Assembly: GCA_963817035.1 (NCBI GenBank)
Contig: CAWFMM010000003.1
Location: 930,001-994,000 of the forward strand
Origin: AC-49 sp963817035
Lineage (GTDB): Bacteria; Actinomycetota; Thermoleophilia; Solirubrobacterales; Solirubrobacteraceae
Reading direction: 5' to 3'
Length of the DNA: 64,000 bases
Shown: positions 50,358-59,381 of the stretch, in pieces
Layout: each line of letters starts with the position of its first letter
Position numbering within the stretch: position 1 is the stretch's first letter
Notes under the pieces: generated by a model
What the model was told of the DNA's origin: nothing
Databases searched by the model: none
The model's input: only the letters and a program-made list of their open reading frames with translations
Made by a program: the position numbers and the translations under genes

Positions 50358-51674
50358 TCACTCGCGGCCTCGCGCGCGGCGGATCTCTGCCAGGCGCTCG
50401 GCCAGCTCCGCTTCGGCGTCGTCAGGCTCGTAGAAGCGCGTGCCGGCGACCGTCTCGGGCATCAGCTCCTGCGGCGAGACATGCCCCGGACGCGCATGGG
50501 GATAGTCATAGCCCTGACCGCGGCCGAGCGCGGCGGCGCCCGGGTAGGAGTTGTCGCGAAGTGGCGCCGGCGGGGTCTGCGCGCCGTGCTCGCGGACGTG
50601 GCCGCGGGCCGCGCCGATCGCGCGTTTGGTCGCGTCGGATTTCGGCGCCAGCGACAGATAGATGGCCGCCTGGGCGAGCGCGAACTGCGCCTCGGGCAGC
50701 CCGACGTGCTCGACCGCATCGGCCGCCGCGACGGCGATCGCCAGCGCCTGCGGGTCGGCGTTCCCGACGTCCTCGGAGGCGAGGATGACCATCCGTCGTG
50801 CGATGTAGCGGGCGTCCTCGCCGCCTTCGAGCATCACCGCGAGGTAGTAGAGCGAGGCGTCGGGGTCGCTGCCGCGGGTCGCCTTGATCCACGCCGAGAT
50901 CACGTCGTAGTGCTGGTCGCCGCCCTTGTCGTAAGTCACGGCGCGGCGCTGCAGCGCGTCCTGGGCGTTCTCCATCGTCACCACGTCGGAGACCGCGGTG
51001 TCGCAGGCCAGCTCGAGCGCGGCCAGCGCGGTGCGCGCGTCGCCACCGCTGCGGTCGGCCAGGAACGCAATCACGTCATCCGGCACGCTGACCCCGGCGC
51101 ACTCGCCGCGGTCGATCGCCCGGCGCAGCAGCGTCTCGACGTCGGCGACGGTCAGCGCCTGAAGCTCGATCACCTGCGCGCGCGAGAGCAGGGCCGAGTT
51201 GACCTCGAAGTACGGGTTCTCGGTCGTCGCCCCGATCAGCGTCAACAGCCCCTCCTCGACCGCGGGCAGCAGCGCGTCCTGCTGGGCCTTGTTGAAGCGG
51301 TGGATCTCGTCGAGGAAGAAGATCGTCTGGCGCCCGCCCTTGCGCCGCACGATCGCGCGCTCGATCACCGCGCGGACCTCGGCCTTGCCCGCGGCGGTCG
51401 CGCTGAGCTCCTCGAACGCGGCGTCGGCGCTCGTCGCGACGATCCGCGCGAGCGTGGTCTTGCCCGCGCCCGGCGGGCCGTAGAGGACCATCGAGAACGG
51501 CCGCCCCTGCTCGATCGCGCGGCGCAGGGCGCTGCCCTCGCCGAGCACGTGCCCCTGGCCGACGATCTCCTCGAGTTTCCGCGGGCGCATGCGCGCCGGC
51601 AGCGGCGCGTTGGCTTCGACCGCCGACGCGTGATCGTCGCCGGAGTCGGGCGTCGTGAAGAGCTGGTCGGACAC
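50358..51674 (-). CDS. rarA: Replication-associated recombination protein RarA (MgsA)
   Basis: AAA+ ATPase that acts at stalled replication forks. The 438 residues show LPARMRPRKLEEIVGQGHVLG, Walker A YGPPGAGKTT, Walker B IFFLDEIHRFNKAQQDALL, IGATTENP and the C-terminal MgsA domain. GTG 51674 (VSDQLFTTP) is preferred to an in-frame TTG at 51710, which adds a weak extension. It is divergent from the M20 gene. Confidence 0.93.
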   Translation of the reverse strand: MSDQLFTTPDSGDDHASAVEANAPLPARMRPRKLEEIVGQGHVLGEGSALRRAIEQGRPFSMVLYGPPGAGKTTLARIVATSADAAFEELSATAAGKAEVRAVIERAIVRRKGGRQTIFFLDEIHRFNKAQQDALLPAVEEGLLTLIGATTENPYFEVNSALLSRAQVIELQALTVADVETLLRRAIDRGECAGVSVPDDVIAFLADRSGGDARTALAALELACDTAVSDVVTMENAQDALQRRAVTYDKGGDQHYDVISAWIKATRGSDPDASLYYLAVMLEGGEDARYIARRMVILASEDVGNADPQALAIAVAAADAVEHVGLPEAQFALAQAAIYLSLAPKSDATKRAIGAARGHVREHGAQTPPAPLRDNSYPGAAALGRGQGYDYPHARPGHVSPQELMPETVAGTRFYEPDDAEAELAERLAEIRRARGRE

Positions 51675-51720
51675 GAGGTGCTCATCATCGTGCCCGAGAT
51701 CGGCGATCAATGCCGCGACA

Positions 51721-51726
51721 TAAGCT
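51721..51726 (+). promoter_or_regulatory. Putative -10 box of leaderless M20 gene promoter
   Basis: TAAGCT ends 6 nt before ATG 51733, with no Shine-Dalgarno sequence. It suggests that the broken gene still has an intact start. Confidence 0.35.
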
Positions 51727-51732
51727 CACCCG

Positions 51733-53039
51733 ATGCCCGATCTCCAAGCCGAGACCGTCGAGGTCCTCCAGCGCCTGATCCGCCACAACACGGTCAACCC
51801 GCCGGGGAACGAGCGCCCGGCGCAGGAGGAGCTCGCGGCGTACCTCGAGGCGGCGGGCTTCGAGTGCAAGCTGCTCGGCGCGACCGAGGATCGCCCGAAC
51901 CTCGTCGCCCGTCTGCGCGGAGCCGCCGACGGCCCGACGCTGTGCCTGCTCTCGCACGTCGACACCGTGCTCGCCACCGCGGCCGACTGGACCCACGATC
52001 CGTGGTCGGGGGACATCGCCGACGGCTTTCTGTGGGGCCGTGGTGCGCTGGACATGAAGTCGCAGACCGCGGCCGAGGTCGTCGCCGGCGTGTCGCTGGC
52101 CCGCGAGGGTTGGCGCCCGGCCCACGGCGACCTGCTGATCGTCGTCGTCGCCGACGAGGAGACCGGCGGCTCTCAGGGGGCCGAGTGGATCTGCGAGCAC
52201 CACCCCGACGAGGTGCGCTGCGACTTCCTGCTCAACGAGGGCGCGGGCACGGTGATTCCGTTCGACGGCGGCCGCGTGTTCGGCGTCTGCATCGCGGAGA
52301 AGGGCGTCTTTCGCTTCCGCCTGAAGACCGCCGGCGTCGCGGGCCATGCGTCGATCCCGAAGATCGGCGACAACGCGCTGCTCAAACTCGCGCCGCTGTT
52401 GCAGGCGATGGGCGAGCGCCAGCCGAGCTTCGACGTCACCGACGGGCCGCGCGCGATGCTCGAAGGGCTCGGCGTCACGTTCGAGGAGCTGAAGGCCAAG
52501 GATCCGCCGCTGGCAATGCTCGTCGAGCCGCAGCTCGGCGTCACGCTGGCGCCGACGATGGTCGCCGCGAGCACCAAGATCAACGTGATCCCGGCCGCCG
52601 CCGAGATCAAGGTCGACTGCCGAGTTCCCCCGGCCTCGGGACCGAGGCCGCGCTCAAGCGCATCCACGAGGTGCTCGGCGAGCCGGCCACGGCCGGCTAC
52701 GAGATCGAGTTCACCGAGCAGGTCACCGGCAACGGCTCGCCCGTCGAATCGCCGCTGATGGACGTGATCCGCTCCTGGGTCGCCGGTCAGGAGCCTGACG
52801 CTCGCGTCGTACCGACGATCCTGCCCGGGTTCACCGACTCGCGGACGTTCCGCGCCGCCTTTCCCGCGCTCGTTGCCTACGGGTTCTTTCCGCATCGCAA
52901 CCAGACGCTGTACGAGACGGCGCCGCTGATCCACAGCGCCGACGAGCGCATCGACGTGCGCGATCTCGGTCTCGCGACCGACTTCTTCCGCCACGCCTGC
53001 ACGGGGCTGCTGGGGTCGGAACTTGCAATCGAGGTATAG
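51733..53039 (+). pseudogene. M20-family peptidase/deacylase broken by a single -1 frameshift
   Basis: The first frame (51733 to about 52632) encodes an M20 amidohydrolase: LIRHNTVNPPGNE, LLSHVDTVLA, WGRGALDMKSQ, VVADEETGGSQGAEW and GVAGHASIPK. At CCCCCGG (52627-52633) homology moves to another frame, which continues from GLGTEAALKRIHEVLGE through PGFTDSRTFRAAFP and IHSADERIDVRDL to a TAG at 53037-53039. One extra base would restore about 435 residues with every M20 motif. The gene may be recently inactivated, a sequencing or assembly error, or frameshifted by the ribosome. If intact, it would be an ArgE/DapE-type deacylase or dipeptidase. Confidence 0.85.
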
Positions 53040-53069
53040 CCTGACCACCTACCTGCCGATTGAACAAAC

Positions 53070-54746
53070 GTGGCCTCCCCAGGCGTCTACGCGCACCCCC
53101 TGATCACACTGCACGCCCTCACCCGGCAGGCTGACGACGCGCGCTTCGCCATCGCCGGCGCGATGCGGCAGGTCGCGGGCTCGTTCGGCCACATCGTGGT
53201 CCAGGGCCCGATACGCGCGCACAACGACACGCTGGCCGAGAAGATTCAGAGCTTCTTCGCCGAGTGGAGCACGGTTCTGACCGTGATCTTCATGTTCGCG
53301 ATCGCCATCGTGCTGTGGCGAACGCTGAAGACGATGCCGCGCACGAAGCCGGTGCAGATCAAGCCGCAGGCCAACCTCGAGGTCGGCTGGGACGACATCG
53401 CCGGGGTCGACGAGGCCAAGTACGAGCTGCAGGAGGTCGTCGAGTTCCTCAAGGACCCGCGGCGCTTTCGCGAGCTCGGCGCCAAGGTGCCGAGCGGGGT
53501 CCTGCTCCACGGTCCGCCGGGCACGGGCAAGACGCTGCTCGCCAAGGCCGTGGCCCATGAGTCGGGCGCGAACTTCTTCGGCCAGTCGGCGTCATCGTTC
53601 GTCGAGATGTTCGCCGGCCTCGGCGCCGCTCGCATCCGGCGGCTGTTCAAGGAGGCGCGCAAGAACGCGCCGGCGATCATCTTCATCGACGAGCTCGACG
53701 CCGTCGGCGGGCACCGCGTCGGCGGGGTCTCGGGCGAGCGCGAGCAGACGCTCAACCAGCTGCTCGTCGAGATGGACGGCTTCTCGTCGTCGGATCAGGT
53801 CGTCGTCATGGCCGCGTCCAACCTGATCGACACGCTCGACGCGGCGTTGCTGCGCCCGGGCCGCTTCGACCGCCAGGTGTTCGTCTCGCCGCCCGACGTC
53901 AAGGGGCGCGAGAAAGTGCTCGCGGTCCACACGCGCAACAAGCCGCTGGCTGAGGACGCCGACCTCGCCGAGGTCGCTCAGCAGACCAGCGGCCTGACCG
54001 GGGCCGACCTGGCCAACATCTGCAACGAAGCCGCGATCCGCGCCGCGCGACGCCACGCCACGGCGATCGGCCGTGAGGACTTCGACACCGCGCTCGAGCG
54101 CGTCGTCGCCGGCGTGCAGTCCAACACGACGCTGAACGACCACGAGCGCAAGGTCGTCGCCTATCACGAGGCCGGCCACGCCCTGTGCCGCGAGCTGCTG
54201 ACGAACACGGACCGAGTCCACAAGATCTCGATCGTGCCGCGCGGGCAGGCGCTCGGCTACGTGATGAACCTGCCCGACGAGGACTCGTACCTCAAGACGC
54301 GCGAGGAGCTGATCGACCAGCTGACCGTCCTGCTCGGCGGTCGCGTGGCCGAGGAGATCGTCTTCGGCGAGGTGACGACCGGCGCCTCGCACGACCTCCA
54401 GCGCATCTCGGAGATCACCCATGCGATGGTCCACGACTACGGCATGGGCTCGCGCTCGGCCGCCCCGCGCGCGGTCCGGGCCGACGACCGCGCGTCCGAC
54501 CAGACCCAGCGCGTGCGTGACGAGGAACAGCAGGAGCTCGCCTTCGAAGCCCATCGCATGGCCCACAAGCTGATCGGCGAGCACCTCGAGCTGCTCGAGA
54601 ACTTTGCTCAGGCGCTGCTCACCGACGAGGTGCTCGAACGCCCCCGCATCGACGAGATCATGGCCGGAACGGCGCTGATCGACCGCCGTCCGTCGCCGCA
54701 GATCGGTATCGCCGCCGCGGCCAACGAGCGCGGCAGCCAGAGCTGA
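53070..54746 (+). CDS. ftsH: FtsH-like membrane AAA+ metalloprotease with one TM segment
   Basis: 558 residues. The AAA domain has GPPGTGKT at 148-155, IFIDELDAVGG and LLRPGRFDRQV. The protease domain has the zinc site HEAGH at 366-370 and the third-ligand segment TTGASHDLQ. The N-terminus differs from standard FtsH: only one clear TM (about 67-84) follows about 65 residues, with no second helix or typical periplasmic domain. The start is GTG 53070. It is predicted to be a membrane quality-control protease, possibly a second, specialised FtsH. Confidence 0.88.
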   Translation: MASPGVYAHPLITLHALTRQADDARFAIAGAMRQVAGSFGHIVVQGPIRAHNDTLAEKIQSFFAEWSTVLTVIFMFAIAIVLWRTLKTMPRTKPVQIKPQANLEVGWDDIAGVDEAKYELQEVVEFLKDPRRFRELGAKVPSGVLLHGPPGTGKTLLAKAVAHESGANFFGQSASSFVEMFAGLGAARIRRLFKEARKNAPAIIFIDELDAVGGHRVGGVSGEREQTLNQLLVEMDGFSSSDQVVVMAASNLIDTLDAALLRPGRFDRQVFVSPPDVKGREKVLAVHTRNKPLAEDADLAEVAQQTSGLTGADLANICNEAAIRAARRHATAIGREDFDTALERVVAGVQSNTTLNDHERKVVAYHEAGHALCRELLTNTDRVHKISIVPRGQALGYVMNLPDEDSYLKTREELIDQLTVLLGGRVAEEIVFGEVTTGASHDLQRISEITHAMVHDYGMGSRSAAPRAVRADDRASDQTQRVRDEEQQELAFEAHRMAHKLIGEHLELLENFAQALLTDEVLERPRIDEIMAGTALIDRRPSPQIGIAAAANERGSQS

Positions 54747-54762
54747 CCCAATCGCGCTCGCC

Positions 54763-54768
54763 TAGACT
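54763..54768 (+). promoter_or_regulatory. Putative -10 box before methylmalonyl-CoA epimerase
   Basis: TAGACT ends 10 nt before ATG 54779 in the 32-nt gap after ftsH. No Shine-Dalgarno sequence is present. Confidence 0.35.
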
Positions 54769-54778
54769 CCGGCGCTGC

Positions 54779-55186
54779 ATGTTCGACCTCATCGATCACG
54801 TCGGCCTCGTCGTCAGCGACCTCGACGCCGCGATCGCCCAGTACGAGCGCGGCTTCGCCATGGTCGTCTCCCATCGCGAGACCCTCGCCGAGCAGGGCGT
54901 CGAGGCGGTGCTGCTCGACGTCGGCCCCAGTCACATCGAGCTGCTGGCGCCGATGAGCGACGACACGGCGGTCGGGCGCTTCCTCGTCCGTCGCGGGCCC
55001 GGTCTTCACCACGTCGCCTACCGCGTCGAGGATGTCGACGCGGCGCTGGCGCAGCTGAAGGCCGACGGCGTCGAGCTGATCGACGCTGAGCCGCGCGGCG
55101 GCATCCGCGGCTCGCGCATCGCTTTCATCCACCCGCGCTCGACCGGCGGGGTGTTGACCGAGATCGTCCAACCTGGAGGACATTGA
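54779..55186 (+). CDS. Methylmalonyl-CoA epimerase (VOC fold)
   Basis: 135 residues with the metal-binding motifs DHVGLVVSDLDAA (His7), SHIELLAP, GLHHVAYRV and the terminal TEIVQP Glu. It interconverts (R)- and (S)-methylmalonyl-CoA in propionate and odd-chain or branched metabolism. Mutase genes are not in the window. The stop overlaps the next ATG by one base. Confidence 0.9.
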   Translation: MFDLIDHVGLVVSDLDAAIAQYERGFAMVVSHRETLAEQGVEAVLLDVGPSHIELLAPMSDDTAVGRFLVRRGPGLHHVAYRVEDVDAALAQLKADGVELIDAEPRGGIRGSRIAFIHPRSTGGVLTEIVQPGGH

Positions 55187-55389
55187 TGGAACGCGTGACG
55201 ATCGGCTACTTCGGCGGCGGGCTGTCGCTGCGCATGGAGTCCGCAGAGCTCGACGGCCTGCTCAAGGCGCTGTCTGACGGCGGCTGGCATGACGTCGTCG
55301 TCGAGGACGGAACCGTGCGCGTGAACCTCGCGTCGGTGGTCTACGTGCGTACGGAGCGCGACGAGCACCGAGTCGGGTTCGGGATCTGA
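55186..55389 (+). CDS. Small protein of unknown function (67 aa, possibly DUF3107-like)
   Basis: 67 residues: two beta-rich halves around an amphipathic helix (SAELDGLLKALSDGG), ending in VNLASVVYVRTERDEH. The layout recalls small actinobacterial proteins of the DUF3107 type, but that is by eye only. A good Shine-Dalgarno sequence (GGAGGA at 55175-55180) fixes ATG 55186 over a TTG one codon earlier. It is coupled to the epimerase gene and overlaps the PAP2 gene. Confidence 0.7.
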   Translation: MERVTIGYFGGGLSLRMESAELDGLLKALSDGGWHDVVVEDGTVRVNLASVVYVRTERDEHRVGFGI

Positions 55390-55883
55390 GGACCCCGCTG
55401 GATCTCGACGAGGCTGCGCTGCGGGTTGCCCGCGGCGTCGGCCATACGCCGGCGCGTGACCGCGCGGTGGCGCGGTTCGCTCGGATCGGTGACCACGGCG
55501 GAGTCTGGATGGTGCTCGGCCTCGGGGCGGCGGCGGCCGATGCGTCGCGGCGTGGACGCTGGCTGCGCGCGGTCGGGGTGATCGCCGGCTCCTACGTCGT
55601 CAACCAGATCCTGAAGATCCTCGTGCGTCGCCCGCGACCCGACCTGCCAGACGCCGGGCAGCTCTCAAAGATGGTCACGCAGCTCAGCTTTCCCTCCGCC
55701 CACGCAACGACGTCGTTGTGCGGCGCGCGGGTGTTGAGCGACGCGGGCATGCCGGCCGTGCCGCTGTACGCCGTGGCCGCGGGGCTGGTCGCCTCGCGGC
55801 TGTACCTCGGCGTGCACTGGCCGTCCGACGTGCTGGCCGGCGCGGCGCTCGGCGACGCCATCGGACGGGCGACGACGCGATGA
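55386..55883 (+). CDS. PAP2-family lipid phosphatase, probable CTG start
   Basis: All three PAP2 motifs are present: KILVRRPRP, SFPSAHATT and SRLYLGVHWPSD, in a membrane protein of about 165 residues. Coding-like sequence extends upstream of a GTG at 55467 (LDLDEAALRVARGVGHTPAR) to the previous stop, but has no ATG or GTG. CTG at 55386 would overlap that stop as CTGA, in the style of the ATGA and GTGA overlaps elsewhere. If GTG 55467 is used, the protein has 138 residues. Likely substrate: a lipid or prenyl diphosphate. Confidence 0.75.
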   Translation: MRTPLDLDEAALRVARGVGHTPARDRAVARFARIGDHGGVWMVLGLGAAAADASRRGRWLRAVGVIAGSYVVNQILKILVRRPRPDLPDAGQLSKMVTQLSFPSAHATTSLCGARVLSDAGMPAVPLYAVAAGLVASRLYLGVHWPSDVLAGAALGDAIGRATTR

Positions 55884-56959
55884 AGGTCGGGATCGTCGGG
55901 ATGCCCAACGCGGGCAAGTCGTCGCTGTTCAACGCCCTGACCCGGGCGGGCGCCGAGGCGGCCAACTACCCGTTCACGACGATCGAGCCCAACGTCGCCG
56001 TGGTGCCGGTGATCGACGAGCGCCTGGAGGCGGTCGCGACGACGGTCGGCGCATCGAACCTCGTCCACGACACGATCGACTTCCACGACATCGCCGGTCT
56101 CGTCGCCGGGGCGCATAAGGGCGAGGGGCTGGGCAACAAGTTCCTCGCCAACATCCGCGAGACCGACGCGATCATCCACGTCGTCCGCGCGCACACCGAC
56201 GCCAACGTGATCCACCCTGATGGCCGCGTCGACCCGCTGGCCGACATCGAGACGATCGAGACCGAGCTGATCTTCGCCGACCTCGAGCAGGCCGAACGGC
56301 GTCTGGATCGAGTGGTGCGCCAGGCCCGCGGCGGCGACAAGGAGGCGGTGGCCGACGAGGCGTGGCTGCGGTTGGTGGTCGAGGCCCTGCAGTCCGGGCG
56401 CCCGGCGCGCAGCGTGCCGGTGCCCGCGGGCGCGCCGAACGCGATGCGCGACCTGTCGCCGCTGACCGCCAAGCCGGTGCTGTTCGTGGCCAATGTGGAC
56501 GAAGGATCGGATGAGGTGCCTGAGGCGGTTGCGTCGTATGCCGCGGCCCAGGGCGCCGGCGCGGTGGCGGTGTCGTCGCGGATCGAAGCCGAGCTGTCGG
56601 AGCTCGAGGACGAAGACGCGGCCGCGATGCGCGCCGACCTCGGGATCGGCGAGTCGAGCCTCAAGCGCGTCGTCGACGGCGCGTTCTCGCTGCTCGAGCT
56701 GATCGCCTTCTTCACCGCCGGCGAGGACAAGCCCGCGCAGTCGTGGCACCTGCACCGCGGGTTGACGGTCTGGCATGCGGCCGGCGACATCCACACTGAC
56801 ATCCAGAAGGGCTTCGTCCGCGCCGAGGTCATCGCCTGGGACGCCCTCGTCGACGCCGGCGGCTACGCCGGCGCCCGCGACCGCGGAACCCTGCGCCTCG
56901 AAGGTCGCGACTACGTCATGACCGACGGCGACGTGATCACGGTCAAATTCACGCCGTAG
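55880..56959 (+). CDS. ychF: YchF/OLA1-family P-loop ATPase
   Basis: 359 residues with G1 GIVGMPNAGKSS, switch region ANYPFTTIEPN, DIAGLVAGAHKGEGLGNKFL and the NxxE-type specificity motif (NVDEGSDE) that favours ATP, then a C-terminal TGS domain. It associates with ribosomes and is linked to translation and stress. The ATG overlaps the PAP2 stop. The gene ends 1 nt before the convergent permease gene. Confidence 0.95.
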   Translation: MKVGIVGMPNAGKSSLFNALTRAGAEAANYPFTTIEPNVAVVPVIDERLEAVATTVGASNLVHDTIDFHDIAGLVAGAHKGEGLGNKFLANIRETDAIIHVVRAHTDANVIHPDGRVDPLADIETIETELIFADLEQAERRLDRVVRQARGGDKEAVADEAWLRLVVEALQSGRPARSVPVPAGAPNAMRDLSPLTAKPVLFVANVDEGSDEVPEAVASYAAAQGAGAVAVSSRIEAELSELEDEDAAAMRADLGIGESSLKRVVDGAFSLLELIAFFTAGEDKPAQSWHLHRGLTVWHAAGDIHTDIQKGFVRAEVIAWDALVDAGGYAGARDRGTLRLEGRDYVMTDGDVITVKFTP

Positions 56960-56960
56960 C

Positions 56961-58565
56961 TCACTCCGGCGCGAACTTCTCCCACCGCAGCGCCCGCACC
57001 AGGATCGGCGGGGCGACGACGAGCACGGCGACCAGCGACGCCAGCGACCGGTCCCCGCTGTGGCCGACGATGCTCACCGGTACCGCGCCGAAGGCGATTG
57101 CGAGGACCGGCCAGGCGACCCACCAGGCGATGACGAAGATGCCGCTCATCCCGCTGACGTCGGCTGAGGCGAACGACATCACGCTGTTGGAGAGCTGACC
57201 GCCACGGCGGCTGTTCAGCGCCGCGCACAGCATGATCGACGGCGTGGCGGCGATCGTCAGCAGGACGACCTCGGCGCCGTGGGTCGGCAGCGCGCCGGCC
57301 ACGGCGGCACCCGCGGCGGCGGTGATCGCCGCGAGCGCGACGACGACGCCGGGCACGATCGTGTGCTCGCTGAGGACATGGGCCAGAGGGGCGCGCAACA
57401 GGACGCGGGTGCGGCTCGGGGTGTCGGTCTCCGAGCGCAGCGGCTCGAGCAGTCGCGACGCCCCGAGGTAGATCGCCAGCGACCCGGCGACCACGGCCGC
57501 CGGGTGATCGGCGTTCAGCACGCAGACCAGCGCGCCGCCGCCTGCCAGTACGACCGCCTCACCGAGACGCTGGCGCGTGGCCAGCGCGGCCGTCGCGTCG
57601 CGCCACGCCACGGCGAGGCGCGGTGAGCGTGGTGTCGGCAGCCGGATGGAGCGCGCCTGTGCCGGGCTCTTGTTGACGCCCGCCAGGCTGCGGCCGACGT
57701 AGCGCGTGTTCAGCGAATACAGCGATGCCACCGCGCCACCCCGGGCTTCGGCCCGGCGCATGTGGCGCTCGGTCGAGCACTGTCCGCGGCGCGCCGCCGC
57801 GAGCGCCACGGCGGCCACGGTCATCACGACGAGCAGCGCCAGCGCGACGACCCATTGCCCGTTCTTGCCGACGATCGGCTGCACGACCCATCCCCACGGC
57901 CCCGACCACAGCACGACCTGCCGGGCGCTGTCGCCCGACGAGCTGACGAAAACGAGGCCGACGGCGATCGCGAAGACCGGCCAGCTCCCGAGCCGGGTGA
58001 TGCGGTCCCAGCGCGCGGAGCCCTGAACGAGCGACGCGCCGGCGACGCCGAGCACGCCGAGCGCCACGCAGCCACCGATGAAGCCGGCGCCGCGCGCCAC
58101 CGGAATGTCACGTCCGTCGCCGGCGATCCCGACGAGCGCGAGCGCGGCGACGATCAGCGCTCCGCCGGCGCCCCAGATCAGTCCGCGCACGAGCCGCTGG
58201 ATGACGAGGTCGGCGCGCCGCAGCGGCGCGCCGAGCAGCTGCGCGACATCGGGAACCGAGAACACCACCGGCCCCTGGACGGCCCCCCAGCGCACGAGCG
58301 CCAGCAACGCGACCAGGGCGAGCGACGGTCCCCAGGTCGCGACCGCGTCGGGCGTCGCGACGTCGCCGAGGGCCGAGCTGGCGGTGCCGTAGGCGAACGG
58401 CCCGATGACGGCGACGGTGATGCCGACGAAATAGGCCGGCTCCAGCCGCTTGCCGAGGCTCGGCGGTGGATGGACGGTGCGCCACCACGCGCGGATCGCC
58501 CGCACGCGCACGCGGCCGCCGACGACGAAGTCGGCCGGCGCCCCTGCGATCGACTCACTCGCCAT
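56961..58565 (-). CDS. ABC exporter permease-like multi-TM protein
   Basis: 534 residues with about twelve hydrophobic helices in two halves around a charged middle loop (about 280-330). No conserved export-permease motif is strong enough to name a substrate. The start ATG 58565 lies 11 nt inside the ATPase 3' end, so the two are a coupled transporter pair. Confidence 0.8.
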   Translation of the reverse strand: MASESIAGAPADFVVGGRVRVRAIRAWWRTVHPPPSLGKRLEPAYFVGITVAVIGPFAYGTASSALGDVATPDAVATWGPSLALVALLALVRWGAVQGPVVFSVPDVAQLLGAPLRRADLVIQRLVRGLIWGAGGALIVAALALVGIAGDGRDIPVARGAGFIGGCVALGVLGVAGASLVQGSARWDRITRLGSWPVFAIAVGLVFVSSSGDSARQVVLWSGPWGWVVQPIVGKNGQWVVALALLVVMTVAAVALAAARRGQCSTERHMRRAEARGGAVASLYSLNTRYVGRSLAGVNKSPAQARSIRLPTPRSPRLAVAWRDATAALATRQRLGEAVVLAGGGALVCVLNADHPAAVVAGSLAIYLGASRLLEPLRSETDTPSRTRVLLRAPLAHVLSEHTIVPGVVVALAAITAAAGAAVAGALPTHGAEVVLLTIAATPSIMLCAALNSRRGGQLSNSVMSFASADVSGMSGIFVIAWWVAWPVLAIAFGAVPVSIVGHSGDRSLASLVAVLVVAPPILVRALRWEKFAPE

Positions 58566-59277
58566 CCGGCAGCCACCCGCGCTTGGCTGCGCGCTCGCGG
58601 ACTTCCCGCCACGGCCCGCGATCGAGCACCTCACCCTCGTCGAGCAGGATCGCGCGGTCGGCGACGCCGTCGGCGAAGCGCATCTGATGCGTGGTCAGCA
58701 GGACGGCGACACCGCGGGCCTTGGCGTCGAGCAGCAGCTCGCGCAGCAGCGTCTGCGATGGCGGGTCCAGCCCGACGACCGGCTCGTCGAGCACGAGCAG
58801 TTCGGCGGGGCGGATCATCGCGCAGGCCAGGCCCGTCTTCTGGCGCATCCCGCGCGAGAGCTCGGCGGGCAGGAAGCCCGCGCGCGGGGTCAGCCCGAGT
58901 CGCTCGAGCAGATCGTCGATGCGCTCGTCGAGGTCGTCGTCGACGACGCCGTGCGCGAGCGCGACGAGCTCGAGGTGCTGGCGGACGGTCAGGTCGTCGT
59001 AGAGCAGCGGCGAGTCGGGCACGAGCGCCATCGCCGCGCGGGCGAGCTCGGCCTCGGGTTCGGCGTGCGGATCGTGTCCGCAGATGCGCACCGAGCCGTC
59101 GGTCGGCTCGAGCAGCCCGGCCATCGTGCGGACCGCCGTCGACTTGCCGCTGCCGTTCGCGCCGATCACCGCGACGCACTCCCCGGCGCGTACCTTCAGG
59201 TCCAGCCGCTTCAACGCGACGAGCCGTCCGTAGCTGTGCGTCAGGCCGCGCGCATCAAGAGGAATGTCATTGGGCAC
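58555..59277 (-). CDS. ABC transporter ATPase
   Basis: 240 residues with Walker A IGANGSGKST, signature LSRGMRQKTGLACAM, Walker B LLVLDEPVVGLD and the H-loop TTHQ (His-Gln in place of His-Asp). It belongs to the CcmA/drug-exporter-like branch. The GTG start at 59277 has no obvious Shine-Dalgarno sequence. It drives the membrane protein encoded just downstream; cargo is unknown. Confidence 0.9.
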   Translation of the reverse strand: MPNDIPLDARGLTHSYGRLVALKRLDLKVRAGECVAVIGANGSGKSTAVRTMAGLLEPTDGSVRICGHDPHAEPEAELARAAMALVPDSPLLYDDLTVRQHLELVALAHGVVDDDLDERIDDLLERLGLTPRAGFLPAELSRGMRQKTGLACAMIRPAELLVLDEPVVGLDPPSQTLLRELLLDAKARGVAVLLTTHQMRFADGVADRAILLDEGEVLDRGPWREVRERAAKRGWLPDGE

Positions 59278-59309
59278 GAACCGCAGTCTGGCGTGCGCAG
59301 TTCCTCCAC

Positions 59310-59356
59310 GGGGTCTGACCCCCTGACGTGTTCGCGGTGTCAGACCCTCCGGAGGG
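59310..59356. repeat. Paired palindromic repeats related to the 42.8-kb array
   Basis: GGGGTCTGACCCCC at 59310-59323 is followed by an inverted imperfect copy with GGTGTCAGACCCTCC (59336-59350), and CCCTCCGGAGGG (59345-59356) forms a further palindrome. The cluster fills the 104-nt gap between the exonuclease and ABC genes and could also terminate transcription. Confidence 0.65.
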
Positions 59357-59381
59357 AGTGACGCAGGGTGGGAATAGTCTG

